64,000 bases of DNA, taken from NCBI RefSeq assembly GCF_014145675.1, contig NZ_JACGZW010000007.1:434001-498000 (forward strand). Direction: 5' to 3'. Position numbers and translations under genes: made by a program. This stretch comes from Amycolatopsis dendrobii (lineage in GTDB: Bacteria; Actinomycetota; Actinomycetes; Mycobacteriales; Pseudonocardiaceae). Shown here one piece after another: positions 48,666 to 57,057 of the stretch. Numbering within the stretch: the stretch's first letter is position 1; every line of letters starts with the position of its first letter. The notes under the pieces are model-generated. The model was given only the letters and a program-made list of their open reading frames with translations. It did no database searches and had not been told where the DNA came from.

Positions 48666-49886
48666 GTGAGCCAGCCAGGGCGCGGACAACGCGAACAACC
48701 GTCCCTTTCCGAACCAGTCGTCGACGTCACCGGCTTCATCCCGCGCGGCCTGCGCGTATCCGCCGCGCTGTCGTGGCGGTTCATCGTGGTGATCGCCGCG
48801 TTGTACGCGGTGGTGTGGCTGCTGGGCTACCTCGCCTCGGTCGTGGTGCCGGTATCGATCGCGCTGCTGCTTTCGGCACTGCTGGCCCCGGCGGTGTCGC
48901 GGCTCGTGCAGATCCGTTTCCCACGCGGGCTGGCCACGGCGATCGTGCTCGTGGCCGGGCTCGCGGTGCTCGGCGGCTTGCTGACCTTCGTGATCACCCA
49001 GTTCTCCAGCGGGCTTCCGGAACTGCAGCAGCAGCTGACCACGAGCCTCAACCAGATCAAGGACTGGCTGATCAACGGTCCGCTGCACCTGCGCCAGGAG
49101 CAGATCCAGGACTTCATCAACCAGGCCATCGGCTTCCTGCAGAACAACCAGGCCTCGATCACCACCACCGCGCTGACCACCGCGGGCACCGTCGGCGAGA
49201 TCCTCACCGGCTTCGTGCTGACGCTCTTCGTCACGATCTTCTTCCTCGCCGGCGGCGACGGCATCTGGTCGTTCCTGGTGCGCGGCGTGCCGAACCGGGT
49301 GCGCAAGCGCGTGGACGTGGCGGGACGGCGCGGTTTCGCGTCGCTGGTCAGCTACATCCGCGCGACCGCCGCGGTGGCCGTGGTCGACGCGGTCGGCATC
49401 GGCATCGGGCTGTGGATCGTCGGCGTGCCGCTGGTGATCCCGCTGGCGACGCTGGTGTTCCTCGGCGCGTTCATCCCGATCATCGGCGCGCTGATCACCG
49501 GCGGCGTCGCGGTGCTGATCGCGCTCGTGTCGAAGGGCGTCATCGGCGCGGTGGTCGTGCTGGCCATCGTGGTCGGCGTGATGCAGCTGGAAAGCCATGT
49601 GCTGCAGCCGCTGCTGCTCGGCCGCGCGGTGCGGCTGCACCCGCTCGCGGTGGTGCTGGCGATCGCCACCGGCCTGGTCGCCGCGGGGATCGCGGGCGCG
49701 CTGCTCGCGGTGCCGCTGCTGGCCGTGCTCAACGCCGGGGTCCGGTCGCTGCTGCACGAACACGATCCGGATCCGGCGACCGTCGACGCGCTGCACAGCC
49801 AAGCCGCCAACCCGAACAACGATCCGGCAGAGGGCGCGGACGGTGGCTCCGAAGAAGGCACAGAAAGCACAGAAGACGAGAAGTGA
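48666..49886 (+). CDS. AI-2E family transporter
   Basis: The 406-residue membrane protein has about seven to eight helices and belongs to the AI-2E/YdiK/PerM family, whose members are exporters or Na/H antiporters. Helices near residues 40-85 and 95-120 are followed by an outside or cytoplasmic helical part with LPELQQQLTTSLNQIKDWL. A second membrane set (about 180-360) includes the family motif FIPIIGALITGG. The acidic C-terminus (about 370-406) is variable. Its stop overlaps the downstream histidine kinase start by four bases, an unusual pairing. A longer reading frame begins upstream at 48519, but the GTG at 48666 gives a normal start and leaderless spacing. Confidence 0.82.
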   Translation: MSQPGRGQREQPSLSEPVVDVTGFIPRGLRVSAALSWRFIVVIAALYAVVWLLGYLASVVVPVSIALLLSALLAPAVSRLVQIRFPRGLATAIVLVAGLAVLGGLLTFVITQFSSGLPELQQQLTTSLNQIKDWLINGPLHLRQEQIQDFINQAIGFLQNNQASITTTALTTAGTVGEILTGFVLTLFVTIFFLAGGDGIWSFLVRGVPNRVRKRVDVAGRRGFASLVSYIRATAAVAVVDAVGIGIGLWIVGVPLVIPLATLVFLGAFIPIIGALITGGVAVLIALVSKGVIGAVVVLAIVVGVMQLESHVLQPLLLGRAVRLHPLAVVLAIATGLVAAGIAGALLAVPLLAVLNAGVRSLLHEHDPDPATVDALHSQAANPNNDPAEGADGGSEEGTESTEDEK

Positions 49887-51019
49887 CCGTTCAGCCCACC
49901 CGAGATCCGGCGACGCCGCTGTGGCGCGGTGTCGTGGTGCTGCGCGTCGTCACGTGGTTGTTCGCGCTGGCAGTGGCGATCGCGCACCACACGGGCTTCC
50001 AGCGGCCGTGGCTGGGCTGGCTCGTCATCGGAGTGATGGCCGTGTGGTCTGTCGTGTCGAGTTTCGCGTACATGCGCGAGAACGGACGGCACCGCTGGCT
50101 GGTGATCTTCGACCTCGTACTCACCACAGCGCTCATGCTCACGTCGCCGTGGATCCTGTCGGACGCGCAGTTCGACAACGCGACGACGCCGTTGATCACC
50201 ACGGTCTGGGCGGCGGTAGCGCCGATCGCGGTGGCAACGCGCTTCGGCTCGCGCCGCGGCGTACTGGCGGGCCTAGTCGTGGCAGTAGGTACTGGTGTCG
50301 CGCGCGCGAACGTCGACATCGACGTCATCCGTGACGGGGTGCTGTTGTGCGCGAGCGGTCTCCTTGTCGGTATGGCGGCGACGCTCGCGCGTAGCTCCGC
50401 CGAAAAGCTCGCGCGCGCACTTCGCGCCGAAGCAGCGACGGCCGAACGTGAACGGCTCGCGCGCTCGATACACGACAGCGTGCTTCAGGTACTCGCGCGC
50501 GTACGACGTCGCGGTCTCGAAGTAGGCGGCGAAGCAGCGGAGCTGGCGAGGCTCGCGGGAGAGCAGGAGATCGCGTTGCGCGCGTTGGTGAGCAGCGAGC
50601 CGACGCGGTCCGGCGACACCGCGGACCTCCGTTCGGCGTTGCAACTGCTGGCGACCACGTCGGTGCAGGTCTCGACGCCGGCCGGCACAGTGGACCTGCC
50701 CGCGCACGTCACCGAGGAACTCGTCGCGGTCACCCGCGAAGCACTGGCTAACGTGGAGAAACACGCTGGCCCGGACGCGCATGCCTGGGTGCTGCTGGAA
50801 GACCTCGGCGGCGAGGTCGTGGTGAGCATCCGCGACGACGGGCCGGGGATCGAGGGCGGCAGGCTGGAACGAGCGGCCGCCGAGGGCCGTCTCGGGGTAG
50901 TGAAGTCGATTCGCGGCCGGGTGGAGGACCTCGGCGGGACCGCGGTGCTGGACAGCGCTCCCGGCAGGGGAACGGAGTGGGAAGTGCGGGTGCCAGCCAC
51001 GATGAGGGACGGGCGATGA
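49883..51019 (+). CDS. sensor histidine kinase, MacS/DesK-like
   Basis: The 378-residue protein has five to six membrane helices (about residues 18-170) and a cytoplasmic kinase. HisKA_3 has ARSIHDSVLQVLARV with the phospho-acceptor His197, and the HATPase domain follows, with IRDDGPGIEGG and the final GRGTEWEVRVP. The kinase type pairs with NarL regulators, as is seen downstream. Both borders overlap by four bases (the permease stop and the regulator start), so three genes form a tight operon. The signal is unknown; the link with an AI-2E-type transporter suggests a small molecule or ion. Confidence 0.87.
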   Translation: MTVQPTRDPATPLWRGVVVLRVVTWLFALAVAIAHHTGFQRPWLGWLVIGVMAVWSVVSSFAYMRENGRHRWLVIFDLVLTTALMLTSPWILSDAQFDNATTPLITTVWAAVAPIAVATRFGSRRGVLAGLVVAVGTGVARANVDIDVIRDGVLLCASGLLVGMAATLARSSAEKLARALRAEAATAERERLARSIHDSVLQVLARVRRRGLEVGGEAAELARLAGEQEIALRALVSSEPTRSGDTADLRSALQLLATTSVQVSTPAGTVDLPAHVTEELVAVTREALANVEKHAGPDAHAWVLLEDLGGEVVVSIRDDGPGIEGGRLERAAAEGRLGVVKSIRGRVEDLGGTAVLDSAPGRGTEWEVRVPATMRDGR

Positions 51020-51672
51020 CGGAACGGACGATCTCCGTGATGGTGGTCGACGACCACCCGATGTGGCGCGACGGAGTAGCCCGCGACCTCAGCGAGAACG
51101 GGTTCGAGGTGGCCGCGACCGCGCCGGACGCCCCGGCGGCGATCCGGATCGCGCGCGCGGTGCGGCCGGACGTGGTGCTGATGGACCTGAACCTCGGCGG
51201 CACGTCCGGCGTCGAGGCGACCCGCGAGATCACCACGGCGGCGCCGGACACGCGCGTGCTGGTGCTCTCGGCCAGCGGCGAGCACAGCGATGTGCTGGAA
51301 GCGGTGAAGGCGGGAGCGTCGGGCTATCTGCTGAAATCGGCGTCCGCGACGGAACTGGTGGACGCGGTTCGCCGCACGGCCGACGGCGATCCGGTGTTCA
51401 CCGCCGGGCTGGCCGGCCTGGTGCTCGGCGAGTACCGGCGGATGGCCGACGTTCCGGACGGCGCGCCAGAGCCGCCGCGGCTCACCGACCGGGAGACCGA
51501 CGTGCTCCGGCTGGTCGCCAAGGGGCTGACCGCACGACAGATCGCGGAGCGGCTGGTGCTGTCGCACCGGACGGTGGAAAACCACGTGCAGTCGACGTTG
51601 CGGAAGCTTCAGCTGCACAACCGGGTCGAGCTGGCGCGCTACGCGATCGAGCACGGCCTCGACGAGGACTGA
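51016..51672 (+). CDS. NarL/LuxR-type response regulator
   Basis: The 218-residue regulator has a receiver domain with VMVVDDHPMWRDG and phospho-acceptor Asp57 in VLMDLNLGG, the Ser of VLSASGEHS and the Lys of YLLKSAS. The LuxR-type helix-turn-helix is at about 155-215, with LTDRETDVLRLVAKGLTARQIAERLVLSHRTVENHV. It overlaps the kinase by four bases (ATGA). A longer start upstream is rejected because it lies within the kinase gene. Targets cannot be told from the sequence. Confidence 0.92.
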   Translation: MTERTISVMVVDDHPMWRDGVARDLSENGFEVAATAPDAPAAIRIARAVRPDVVLMDLNLGGTSGVEATREITTAAPDTRVLVLSASGEHSDVLEAVKAGASGYLLKSASATELVDAVRRTADGDPVFTAGLAGLVLGEYRRMADVPDGAPEPPRLTDRETDVLRLVAKGLTARQIAERLVLSHRTVENHVQSTLRKLQLHNRVELARYAIEHGLDED

Positions 51673-51674
51673 GC

Positions 51675-52724
51675 TCAGAAGGTCGCGACCCCGGCGGCCT
51701 GCTGCGCCGCGGCGAGTTTCGCCTTCCCCAGCCGCCAGGCCGGTTCGCCCGGATGCCACGCCGCGACCGCCCCGTCGTCGATGACCAGGTCGCCCGCTTG
51801 CGTCCACTCCAGGCCGGAGCGCTTCAGGTTTTCCGTCGAATACGGCATCGACGGCGCTTGCTGCCAGGTGCCGTCGCGCAGGTTCAACAGCCACAGATCC
51901 CGGGTCTGCGTACCGGTTCCGGGGAACGACGGGGTGCCGAAATCGACCGCGGCGACGTCGCCGGCGCGGCTCGGCAGGACATACGGGTTGGGTGCGGGAA
52001 CCGGTAGAGCCACTGGTTTCCGCGCTCCGCTGCGCAGGTCAAGGATCGTCAGGTCGGTCAACCCGCCGAGGACGAGCCGATCACCGGCCGCGGCGAGAAT
52101 GCGCGGAGACTGCTGCACGGTGCGTCCGGTGGCCGGGTCGATCAGAACGTCAACGGTTTCGGCGGTGCCGCCGCCGACGGTGATCAACAGCCCGTGCGCC
52201 GTCTCCACCCGGACGAGCGTGCGGCACGACGCCACGGTTCCCCGGCCGAACGAAGTGCCGGTGAGCGCGACATGTTCCAACCGGCACAGGTCCGGGCCGT
52301 CCTCCCGGATCAGCCACACGCTGCTGCCGTCCTCGCCCGGAGCCGCACTTACCGCTTTGCCGAGCGACCGCGGAGCCGAAAGTCCCAGGTAGACATACAC
52401 CTCCGCCGGATCGCAGACAGCCTGCGAGCAGCTCGGCGCGGTCAGCACGACCGGGGTGTGGCCGACGCGCAGCACGGACACCACCCGCTGTCCGCCGGGT
52501 ACGCCGGGCAGGGTTCCGCGCACACCCGAATCGGCGTCGAACACCGTCGGCGGCGACGTGGCCAGCAGCAACTCCACGCCGATGCCGCCGGTGGCGACGA
52601 GTCCGTCGAGTCCGGTCGGCGGCGGCGTGGTCGGAGTCGGACGCGCTGAGCTCACCGGAGCGGGCGCGGGAGCCTCGCTCGTGCACGAGGTCAGCAGGCA
52701 ACAGGCCGCGGCCAGGGCGACCAT
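51675..52724 (-). CDS. lipoprotein of unknown function, beta-propeller-like
   Basis: The 349-residue protein has a lipobox LLTSC with Cys14, then a Pro/Thr-rich linker (about 15-45) and a beta-rich domain of about 300 residues. Repeated strands include RVVSVLRVGHTPVVL, GSSVWLIRED and RDLWLLNLRDGTW, as in propeller-type folds. Two Cys (PSCSQAVCDP) are near residue 110. The signal peptide is short and lacks positive charge before the helix; the true start may be upstream but no good ATG or GTG is there. It is divergent from the DUF1707 gene. I do not recognise a family. Confidence 0.65.
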   Translation of the reverse strand: MVALAAACCLLTSCTSEAPAPAPVSSARPTPTTPPPTGLDGLVATGGIGVELLLATSPPTVFDADSGVRGTLPGVPGGQRVVSVLRVGHTPVVLTAPSCSQAVCDPAEVYVYLGLSAPRSLGKAVSAAPGEDGSSVWLIREDGPDLCRLEHVALTGTSFGRGTVASCRTLVRVETAHGLLITVGGGTAETVDVLIDPATGRTVQQSPRILAAAGDRLVLGGLTDLTILDLRSGARKPVALPVPAPNPYVLPSRAGDVAAVDFGTPSFPGTGTQTRDLWLLNLRDGTWQQAPSMPYSTENLKRSGLEWTQAGDLVIDDGAVAAWHPGEPAWRLGKAKLAAAQQAAGVATF

Positions 52725-52783
52725 CGCGCGAGGTACGGGTCCGTTCAGGGTTTTTCCCCGATCTGCCAGCGGAAATCGAGTTC

Positions 52784-52789
52784 TACCAT
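52784..52789 (+). promoter_or_regulatory. -10 element of the DUF1707 gene, leaderless type
   Basis: TACCAT lies seven bases before the ATG at 52797. Confidence 0.4.
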
Positions 52790-52796
52790 CGATGTC

Positions 52797-53459
52797 ATGG
52801 CCGAGGAAGAGACGACCGCCGCGCAGCCCGCGACCGAGACCAAGCCGTTGACCGCGCGCGACATCCGGGTGTCCGACGACGAACGCGAGCACGTCGTGGG
52901 CGTGCTGCAGAAAGCCATCGGACAGGGGATGCTCACCCTCGACGAGTTCACCGAACGCACTGACCAGGCGCTCGCGGCCCGCACCAGGGGCGACCTCAAC
53001 GCGGTCCTCGCCGACCTGCCCGGGCTCGTGCACCCCGGCGCGGCCCCGCAGTACACTCCGCTGCCCGAACCGCCCGGCTACGGGCCGAACTACGGACTGG
53101 GCCAGCGGCTCGAACTCAACGCCAAGTACTCGTCGCTGCAGCGCAGCGGCCCGTGGCAAGTCCCGGCCGCGATGGTGGTGCGCAACAAGTACGGCAGCAC
53201 CAAACTCGACTTCACCGAGGCCCGCGTCGCCACCCCGGTGGTGCAGATCGAACTCGACTCGAAGTGGGGTTCGGTCGAGCTGATCATCCCGCAGCACGCG
53301 GCGGTGGACTACAACTCGATCACCGAGATCAAGTTCGGCTCGCTCGACGACAAGACCGGCAGCAACGGCCGCGCGGGCACCCCGCGCTACGTGCTGACCG
53401 GCCGCATCCACGGAGGCTCGCTGGTCATCCGCCACCCTCGGCGGGGCATCTTCGGCTGA
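52797..53459 (+). CDS. DUF1707 protein with LiaF-like C-terminal region
   Basis: The 220-residue cytoplasmic protein starts with an acidic tail, then the DUF1707 domain at about residues 20-75 with IRVSDDEREHVVGVLQKAIGQGMLTLDEFTERTDQALAARTRGDLNAVLADLPG, which is a SHOCT-like small helical domain. A short Pro linker leads to a beta-sheet C-terminal part (about 100-215, with NKYGSTKLDF, VQIELDSKWGSVELIIP and HGGSLVIRHPRRG) like the cell-wall-active-antibiotic response (LiaF-type) domain. No membrane helix is seen. Function is unknown; related proteins are common in actinomycetes. Confidence 0.8.
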   Translation: MAEEETTAAQPATETKPLTARDIRVSDDEREHVVGVLQKAIGQGMLTLDEFTERTDQALAARTRGDLNAVLADLPGLVHPGAAPQYTPLPEPPGYGPNYGLGQRLELNAKYSSLQRSGPWQVPAAMVVRNKYGSTKLDFTEARVATPVVQIELDSKWGSVELIIPQHAAVDYNSITEIKFGSLDDKTGSNGRAGTPRYVLTGRIHGGSLVIRHPRRGIFG

Positions 53460-53470
53460 CCAGCGTCCGG

Positions 53471-53509
53471 CGCCGGATCCGGTACCCCATCTCTCACCCG
53501 GATCCGGCG
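53471..53509. terminator. two-way terminator
   Basis: CGCCGGATCCGG (53471-53482) and CCGGATCCGGCG (53498-53509) pair perfectly between the convergent DUF1707 and ptsI genes. Confidence 0.75.
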
Positions 53510-53517
53510 TCCCCCTG

Positions 53518-55191
53518 CTACGAAACGGCGTCCGCGACGGCCTTGCGCGCGGCGGCCGGATCTGCGGTGGCCAGCGCCGCCGCCGCGATCTCCCGGGCTT
53601 TTTCCCGAGACACGGTCGCCAGGCTCGCGCCGACGGCGCGGATCGCCGGGGCGTTCATCGACAGACTCGTCAGACCGAGCCCGGCCAGCACCAGCGCGAG
53701 CCGCGGGTCGGCAGCCGCCTCGCCACAGACGCCCGCCGGTTTGCCGGTCGCCTCCGCCGCGTCGCCGATCAGCTTCAGCAGACGCAGCAAACCGGGCTGC
53801 CACGGGTCGTTCAGCTTCGCCACCGCGCCGAGCTGGCGGTCCGCGGCGAAGGTGTACTGGGCCAGATCGTTCGTGCCGACGGACACGAAGTCGACCACCC
53901 CGAGAATCTCCCGCGCCAAAACCGCGGCGGCGGGGATCTCGATCATCACGCCCGCCCGCGCGATCCCCGCGGCGCGCACGCGTTCGGCGAACCAGGCGGC
54001 TTCCTCGACGGTGCCGACCATGGGGGCCATCACCGAAACCTCCGCGCCGGAATCCTCCGCCGCGCCCGCGATGGCTTCGAGCTGCCGGTCGAGCACCTCG
54101 GGCCGGTCGAACGCGATCCGCACGCCACGCACGCCGAGCGCCGGGTTGGGTTCGTCGTCCGGGGACAGGAAGGCGAGCGGCTTGTCCGCGCCCGCGTCGA
54201 GCGTGCGCACGATGACCGGCTTGCCGCGGAACGGCGAAAGCACTGCGGCATAAGCTTTTCGCTGCTCTTCGACGGACGGCTCGGCCGGTGCGTCGAGATA
54301 GCAGAACTCCGTGCGGAACAGCCCGACGCCCTCGGCGCCCGCGTCCGCGGCGGCCTGCGCGTCGGCCGGGGAACCGACGTTGCCGTACACCTTCACCCGG
54401 TGCCCGTCGGACAGTTCGCCGACGCCGTTCCATTCGGCCGGCCCGGAAGCGGCGGCGGTGACGATCGGCGCGGACGGGTCGACCGCCTCGATCACACCGG
54501 TGTCGCCGTCGACCGACAGCGCCTTGGCGTCGGAGGCCAGCAGCCCGCGCACCGCGACGACCGCCGGAATCCCCAGCGCCCGCGCGAGAATCGCGGTGTG
54601 GCTCGTGGGGCCGCCCTCCTCGGTGACCAGCGCGAGCACCTTCGCCGGGTCGAGCCCCGCGGTGTCGGCCGGGGCGAGGTCGCGGGCGACGAGAACGCTC
54701 GGCGAGGTCAGCTCGGGCACTCCGGGCGGGGCGACGCCGAGCAGTTCGGCGACGAGCCGGTCGCGCACGTCCCGGACGTCGCGGACCCGCTCGGCCATGT
54801 ACCCGCCGGCGGCCGCCAAGGCGTCGGCGAACCCTTCGGCGGCCTGGTAGACGGCGCGGGCCGCGGGTAGGTTCCGCGCCGTCACCAGCTGTTGAGCCTG
54901 AGCGGCGAGCGCCGGGTCGGCGGCCATCGCGGCGGTCGTGACGAGGATCGTCGCGGCTTCGCCGGTCGCGGCCTCGGCCTGCGCTTCCAGCCGCGCGGCG
55001 ACCGCCTGCGCGGCGGGTTCGATCCTCGCCGCCTCCGCCGCCGGATCGTCCGGCGCGGGCGTGCTGGCGGGTTCCCCGAGCGGCTCGGCGACCCGTACGA
55101 CGGGTCCGCTCGCGCGTCCGGGGCTCACCGCGACCCCGGTCAGCGAGGAACCGGCAGCGGACTCGGCCGGAGCGGCAGCACTCTCAGACAT
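53518..55191 (-). CDS. ptsI: phosphotransferase system enzyme I
   Basis: The 557-residue cytoplasmic enzyme takes phosphate from phosphoenolpyruvate and passes it to HPr to drive PTS sugar uptake. The phospho-acceptor His198 is in GGPTSHTAILAR. The C-terminal PEP-binding barrel has GVGLFRTEFCYL, the RTLDAGADKP motif, the MIEIPAA piece, SVGTNDLAQYTFA and the catalytic Cys in GVCGEAAADP. The ATG lies at a perfect DasR-type site. It is also preceded by TATGGT at seven-base spacing, and its start lies 8 bases inside the upstream ParB-like gene. No HPr or sugar-specific component is in this window. Confidence 0.93.
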   Translation of the reverse strand: MSESAAAPAESAAGSSLTGVAVSPGRASGPVVRVAEPLGEPASTPAPDDPAAEAARIEPAAQAVAARLEAQAEAATGEAATILVTTAAMAADPALAAQAQQLVTARNLPAARAVYQAAEGFADALAAAGGYMAERVRDVRDVRDRLVAELLGVAPPGVPELTSPSVLVARDLAPADTAGLDPAKVLALVTEEGGPTSHTAILARALGIPAVVAVRGLLASDAKALSVDGDTGVIEAVDPSAPIVTAAASGPAEWNGVGELSDGHRVKVYGNVGSPADAQAAADAGAEGVGLFRTEFCYLDAPAEPSVEEQRKAYAAVLSPFRGKPVIVRTLDAGADKPLAFLSPDDEPNPALGVRGVRIAFDRPEVLDRQLEAIAGAAEDSGAEVSVMAPMVGTVEEAAWFAERVRAAGIARAGVMIEIPAAAVLAREILGVVDFVSVGTNDLAQYTFAADRQLGAVAKLNDPWQPGLLRLLKLIGDAAEATGKPAGVCGEAAADPRLALVLAGLGLTSLSMNAPAIRAVGASLATVSREKAREIAAAALATADPAAARKAVADAVS

Positions 55192-55915
55192 GGTCTAGAC
55201 CATAGCTCACGTAGACGGCGATCTCCCGGGGCGCCGCACCCGTTTCCCGATTTCGCACCCGTTCGACCACCGGACGAACCTCCTCGTGCCACCACGCGCG
55301 GGCCAGTTCCGCGCGGTCGCGCAGCACCCGGCCCCGCAAAGTCTGCCGGAAACCCCATGCCTCCGCCGAGTCCGCGAGCCGGAACCAGTCCGCCGGGTCG
55401 TCCAGCCACAGGTCGGTCCGGTCGGTGTCGGCGAGCGGAATCCGCTCCAGGAACATCCGCTCGGCCCGCTTCGACGGCAGGTCCGCCAGCGTCAGGCAGC
55501 GCATCGCGAACGCGACCGTGCAGACGGACCGCACCTCGGCGAGGACCCGCTCGGCCCCGCGCGCCCTGGCCAGCGCGATGCGGTGGTGCCCGTCCTCCAC
55601 GAAGTACATGTCGCCCAACCGCACGAGCCGCACCGGCGGAAGCTCCCCGACGGCGTCGGCGATCGCCCGCCAGCGCTCGCGCAGCGCGCGGTTGCGGGGC
55701 CGGAACAACCGGTCGAAATCCTCGGCACGCGCGAGGGAGCCCACTACGCCGTCGACCGGGACCTGGCGGAGCCCCTCGTACGTTTCCGCGGTGCGCCCCA
55801 GCGCGGCCAACGTCTCGTCGAGCGGCATCAACGCCAGCGGATCACGCGTCCGCGCGATCCTCCGCAACCGGGTCGCGTACCCCTGCCACCACGCCGAACC
55901 GAACGAATCGCCCAC
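55184..55915 (-). CDS. ParB/Srx-like domain protein
   Basis: The 243-residue protein has a ParB-like nuclease/NTPase-type motif LGDMYFVEDGHHRIALARARG near residues 100-120, which is the GHHR-type signature of the ParB/Srx superfamily. Upstream of it lies a helical part, and the C-terminal third is an Arg/Trp-rich helical region (ADSAEAWGFRQTLRGRVLRDRAELARAWWHEE). Its stop codon is 8 bases inside ptsI and it lies 29 bp after rbsK, so all three appear linked. The GTG at 55915 is chosen; a frame open further upstream overlaps rbsK. ParB-like proteins of this stand-alone form have no clear role; DNA partitioning is not expected from this setting. Confidence 0.72.
   Translation of the reverse strand: MGDSFGSAWWQGYATRLRRIARTRDPLALMPLDETLAALGRTAETYEGLRQVPVDGVVGSLARAEDFDRLFRPRNRALRERWRAIADAVGELPPVRLVRLGDMYFVEDGHHRIALARARGAERVLAEVRSVCTVAFAMRCLTLADLPSKRAERMFLERIPLADTDRTDLWLDDPADWFRLADSAEAWGFRQTLRGRVLRDRAELARAWWHEEVRPVVERVRNRETGAAPREIAVYVSYGLDHV
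55191..55202. promoter_or_regulatory. DasR-type operator (dre) at the ptsI start
   Basis: TGGTCTAGACCA is a perfect palindrome and equals the DasR consensus T(G/T)GTCTAGACCA known from Streptomyces, where the GntR-type regulator DasR controls PTS genes in response to aminosugar phosphates. It touches the ptsI start codon and covers the -10 TATGGT (55199-55204 on the minus strand), an ideal position for repression. Confidence 0.75.
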
Positions 55916-55943
55916 GTGACCTGCAACACGGCCTGGACGTGTC

Positions 55944-56816
55944 TCATTCCAGCTCGGCGGCGGTCGGATACGACGGCTGAGCACCGCGGCGAGTCACGGT
56001 CACCGCAGCGACTTTCACCGCCCGCCCGGCGGCTTCGACCAGGTCAGCGCCGTCGGCGAGAGCTGCCGCCAGCGCACCGGCGAACGCGTCGCCCGCGCCC
56101 GTGGTGTCGACCGCTTCCACCTTGGGCGACTCGACGGTGGTCGACTTGGCGCCCTCGAGCACCGCCGCACCCTTGGCCCCGAGTGTGACGACGGCCGCGC
56201 GCGGACCGAGTTCGAGCAGCTTGCGCGGGTCAGCGTCCGCCGAACCGAGCAGGTAGGCGGCCTCGTGCTCGTTGACCAGCAGAACGTCCAGCGCGGCCAG
56301 CGTTTCCGGCGACACCTCGGCCGCTGGGGAGAGGTTCAGCAGCACCCGCACGCCGTTTTCCCGTGCCCGCACCACCGCGCGTTCGACCGTGGGCAGCGGC
56401 ACTTCCAGCGAGGCGACGAGCACGCGTACGCCGTCCAGCGCCTCATCGGTGATGTCGCCGGGTTCCAGCGCGGAGTTCGCGCCAGGGGAGACGAGGATTG
56501 AGTTTTCCCCGTCCGGAGTCACGGTGATGTAGGCGATTCCGGTAGGCCGATCAACAGTGCGAACGAATTGCGTATCGACACCCGCATTCGACAACGAATC
56601 CCGCAGCAACTGACCATAGGGATCATCGCCGACCGCACCGAGCAACGCGACGTCCGCACCGAGCTTTCCCGCCGCGACCGCGGTATTCGCACCCTTGCCG
56701 CCGGGGGACAACGCGGTGTCGCCGCCCAGTACGGTTTCGCCGCCGCCGGGACGACGGTCGACCGGCACCACCAAATCGGCATTCGCGGACCCGACCACCA
56801 GCACCGCAGCACTCAT
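55944..56816 (-). CDS. rbsK: ribokinase
   Basis: The 290-residue cytoplasmic enzyme of the PfkB family phosphorylates ribose at O5. The N-terminal signature VVGSANADLVVPVDRRPGGGETVLGGD and SPGGKGANTAVAAGKLGA (about 37-54) are seen, then the PfkB C-terminal motif DTTGAGDAFAGALAAAL near residues 240-256, with the catalytic Asp in GAGD. Length is normal. The ATG at 56816 is chosen although no clear ribosome binding site is seen; an in-frame ATG 12 codons upstream is possible. It leads a minus-strand group with the ParB-like gene and ptsI. A long palindrome with GAAAGT/ACTTTC lies about 45 bp upstream. Confidence 0.88.
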   Translation of the reverse strand: MSAAVLVVGSANADLVVPVDRRPGGGETVLGGDTALSPGGKGANTAVAAGKLGADVALLGAVGDDPYGQLLRDSLSNAGVDTQFVRTVDRPTGIAYITVTPDGENSILVSPGANSALEPGDITDEALDGVRVLVASLEVPLPTVERAVVRARENGVRVLLNLSPAAEVSPETLAALDVLLVNEHEAAYLLGSADADPRKLLELGPRAAVVTLGAKGAAVLEGAKSTTVESPKVEAVDTTGAGDAFAGALAAALADGADLVEAAGRAVKVAAVTVTRRGAQPSYPTAAELE

Positions 56817-56860
56817 GGCCGCCACTCTGCCATGACCCGTCCTTTCCGCCATCTGTGCCC

Positions 56861-56885
56861 GAAAGTGAAAGCGTTTGTAACTTTC
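56861..56885. promoter_or_regulatory. candidate operator upstream of rbsK
   Basis: GAAAGT (56861-56866) and ACTTTC (56880-56885) are exact complements 13 bases apart, in an AT-rich stretch with an inner GAAAGCG. GAAAG-type repeats are common operators of DeoR-family sugar repressors. Confidence 0.45.
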
Positions 56886-56937
56886 TTGGCGCTCAGTGCG
56901 ACAATCAGGCGGAACAGCGGCTGTCCGTCACTCGATC

Positions 56938-56955
56938 GGGGGATCCGTATCCCCC
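56938..56955. other. short GGGGGAT hairpin
   Basis: GGGGGAT-CCGT-ATCCCCC forms a seven-bp stem with a four-base loop in the 343-bp gap between rbsK and the TetR gene. Role unknown. Confidence 0.25.
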
Positions 56956-57057
56956 AGGCGTCACTTCTGCGGCGGGCTTCGCTCTTCTTCGAGCGTCACC
57001 GGACTTGAGCCGATGACGTTGCCCCGACCGGAAGCGCACCGGAGAGGGCATCGGGTC

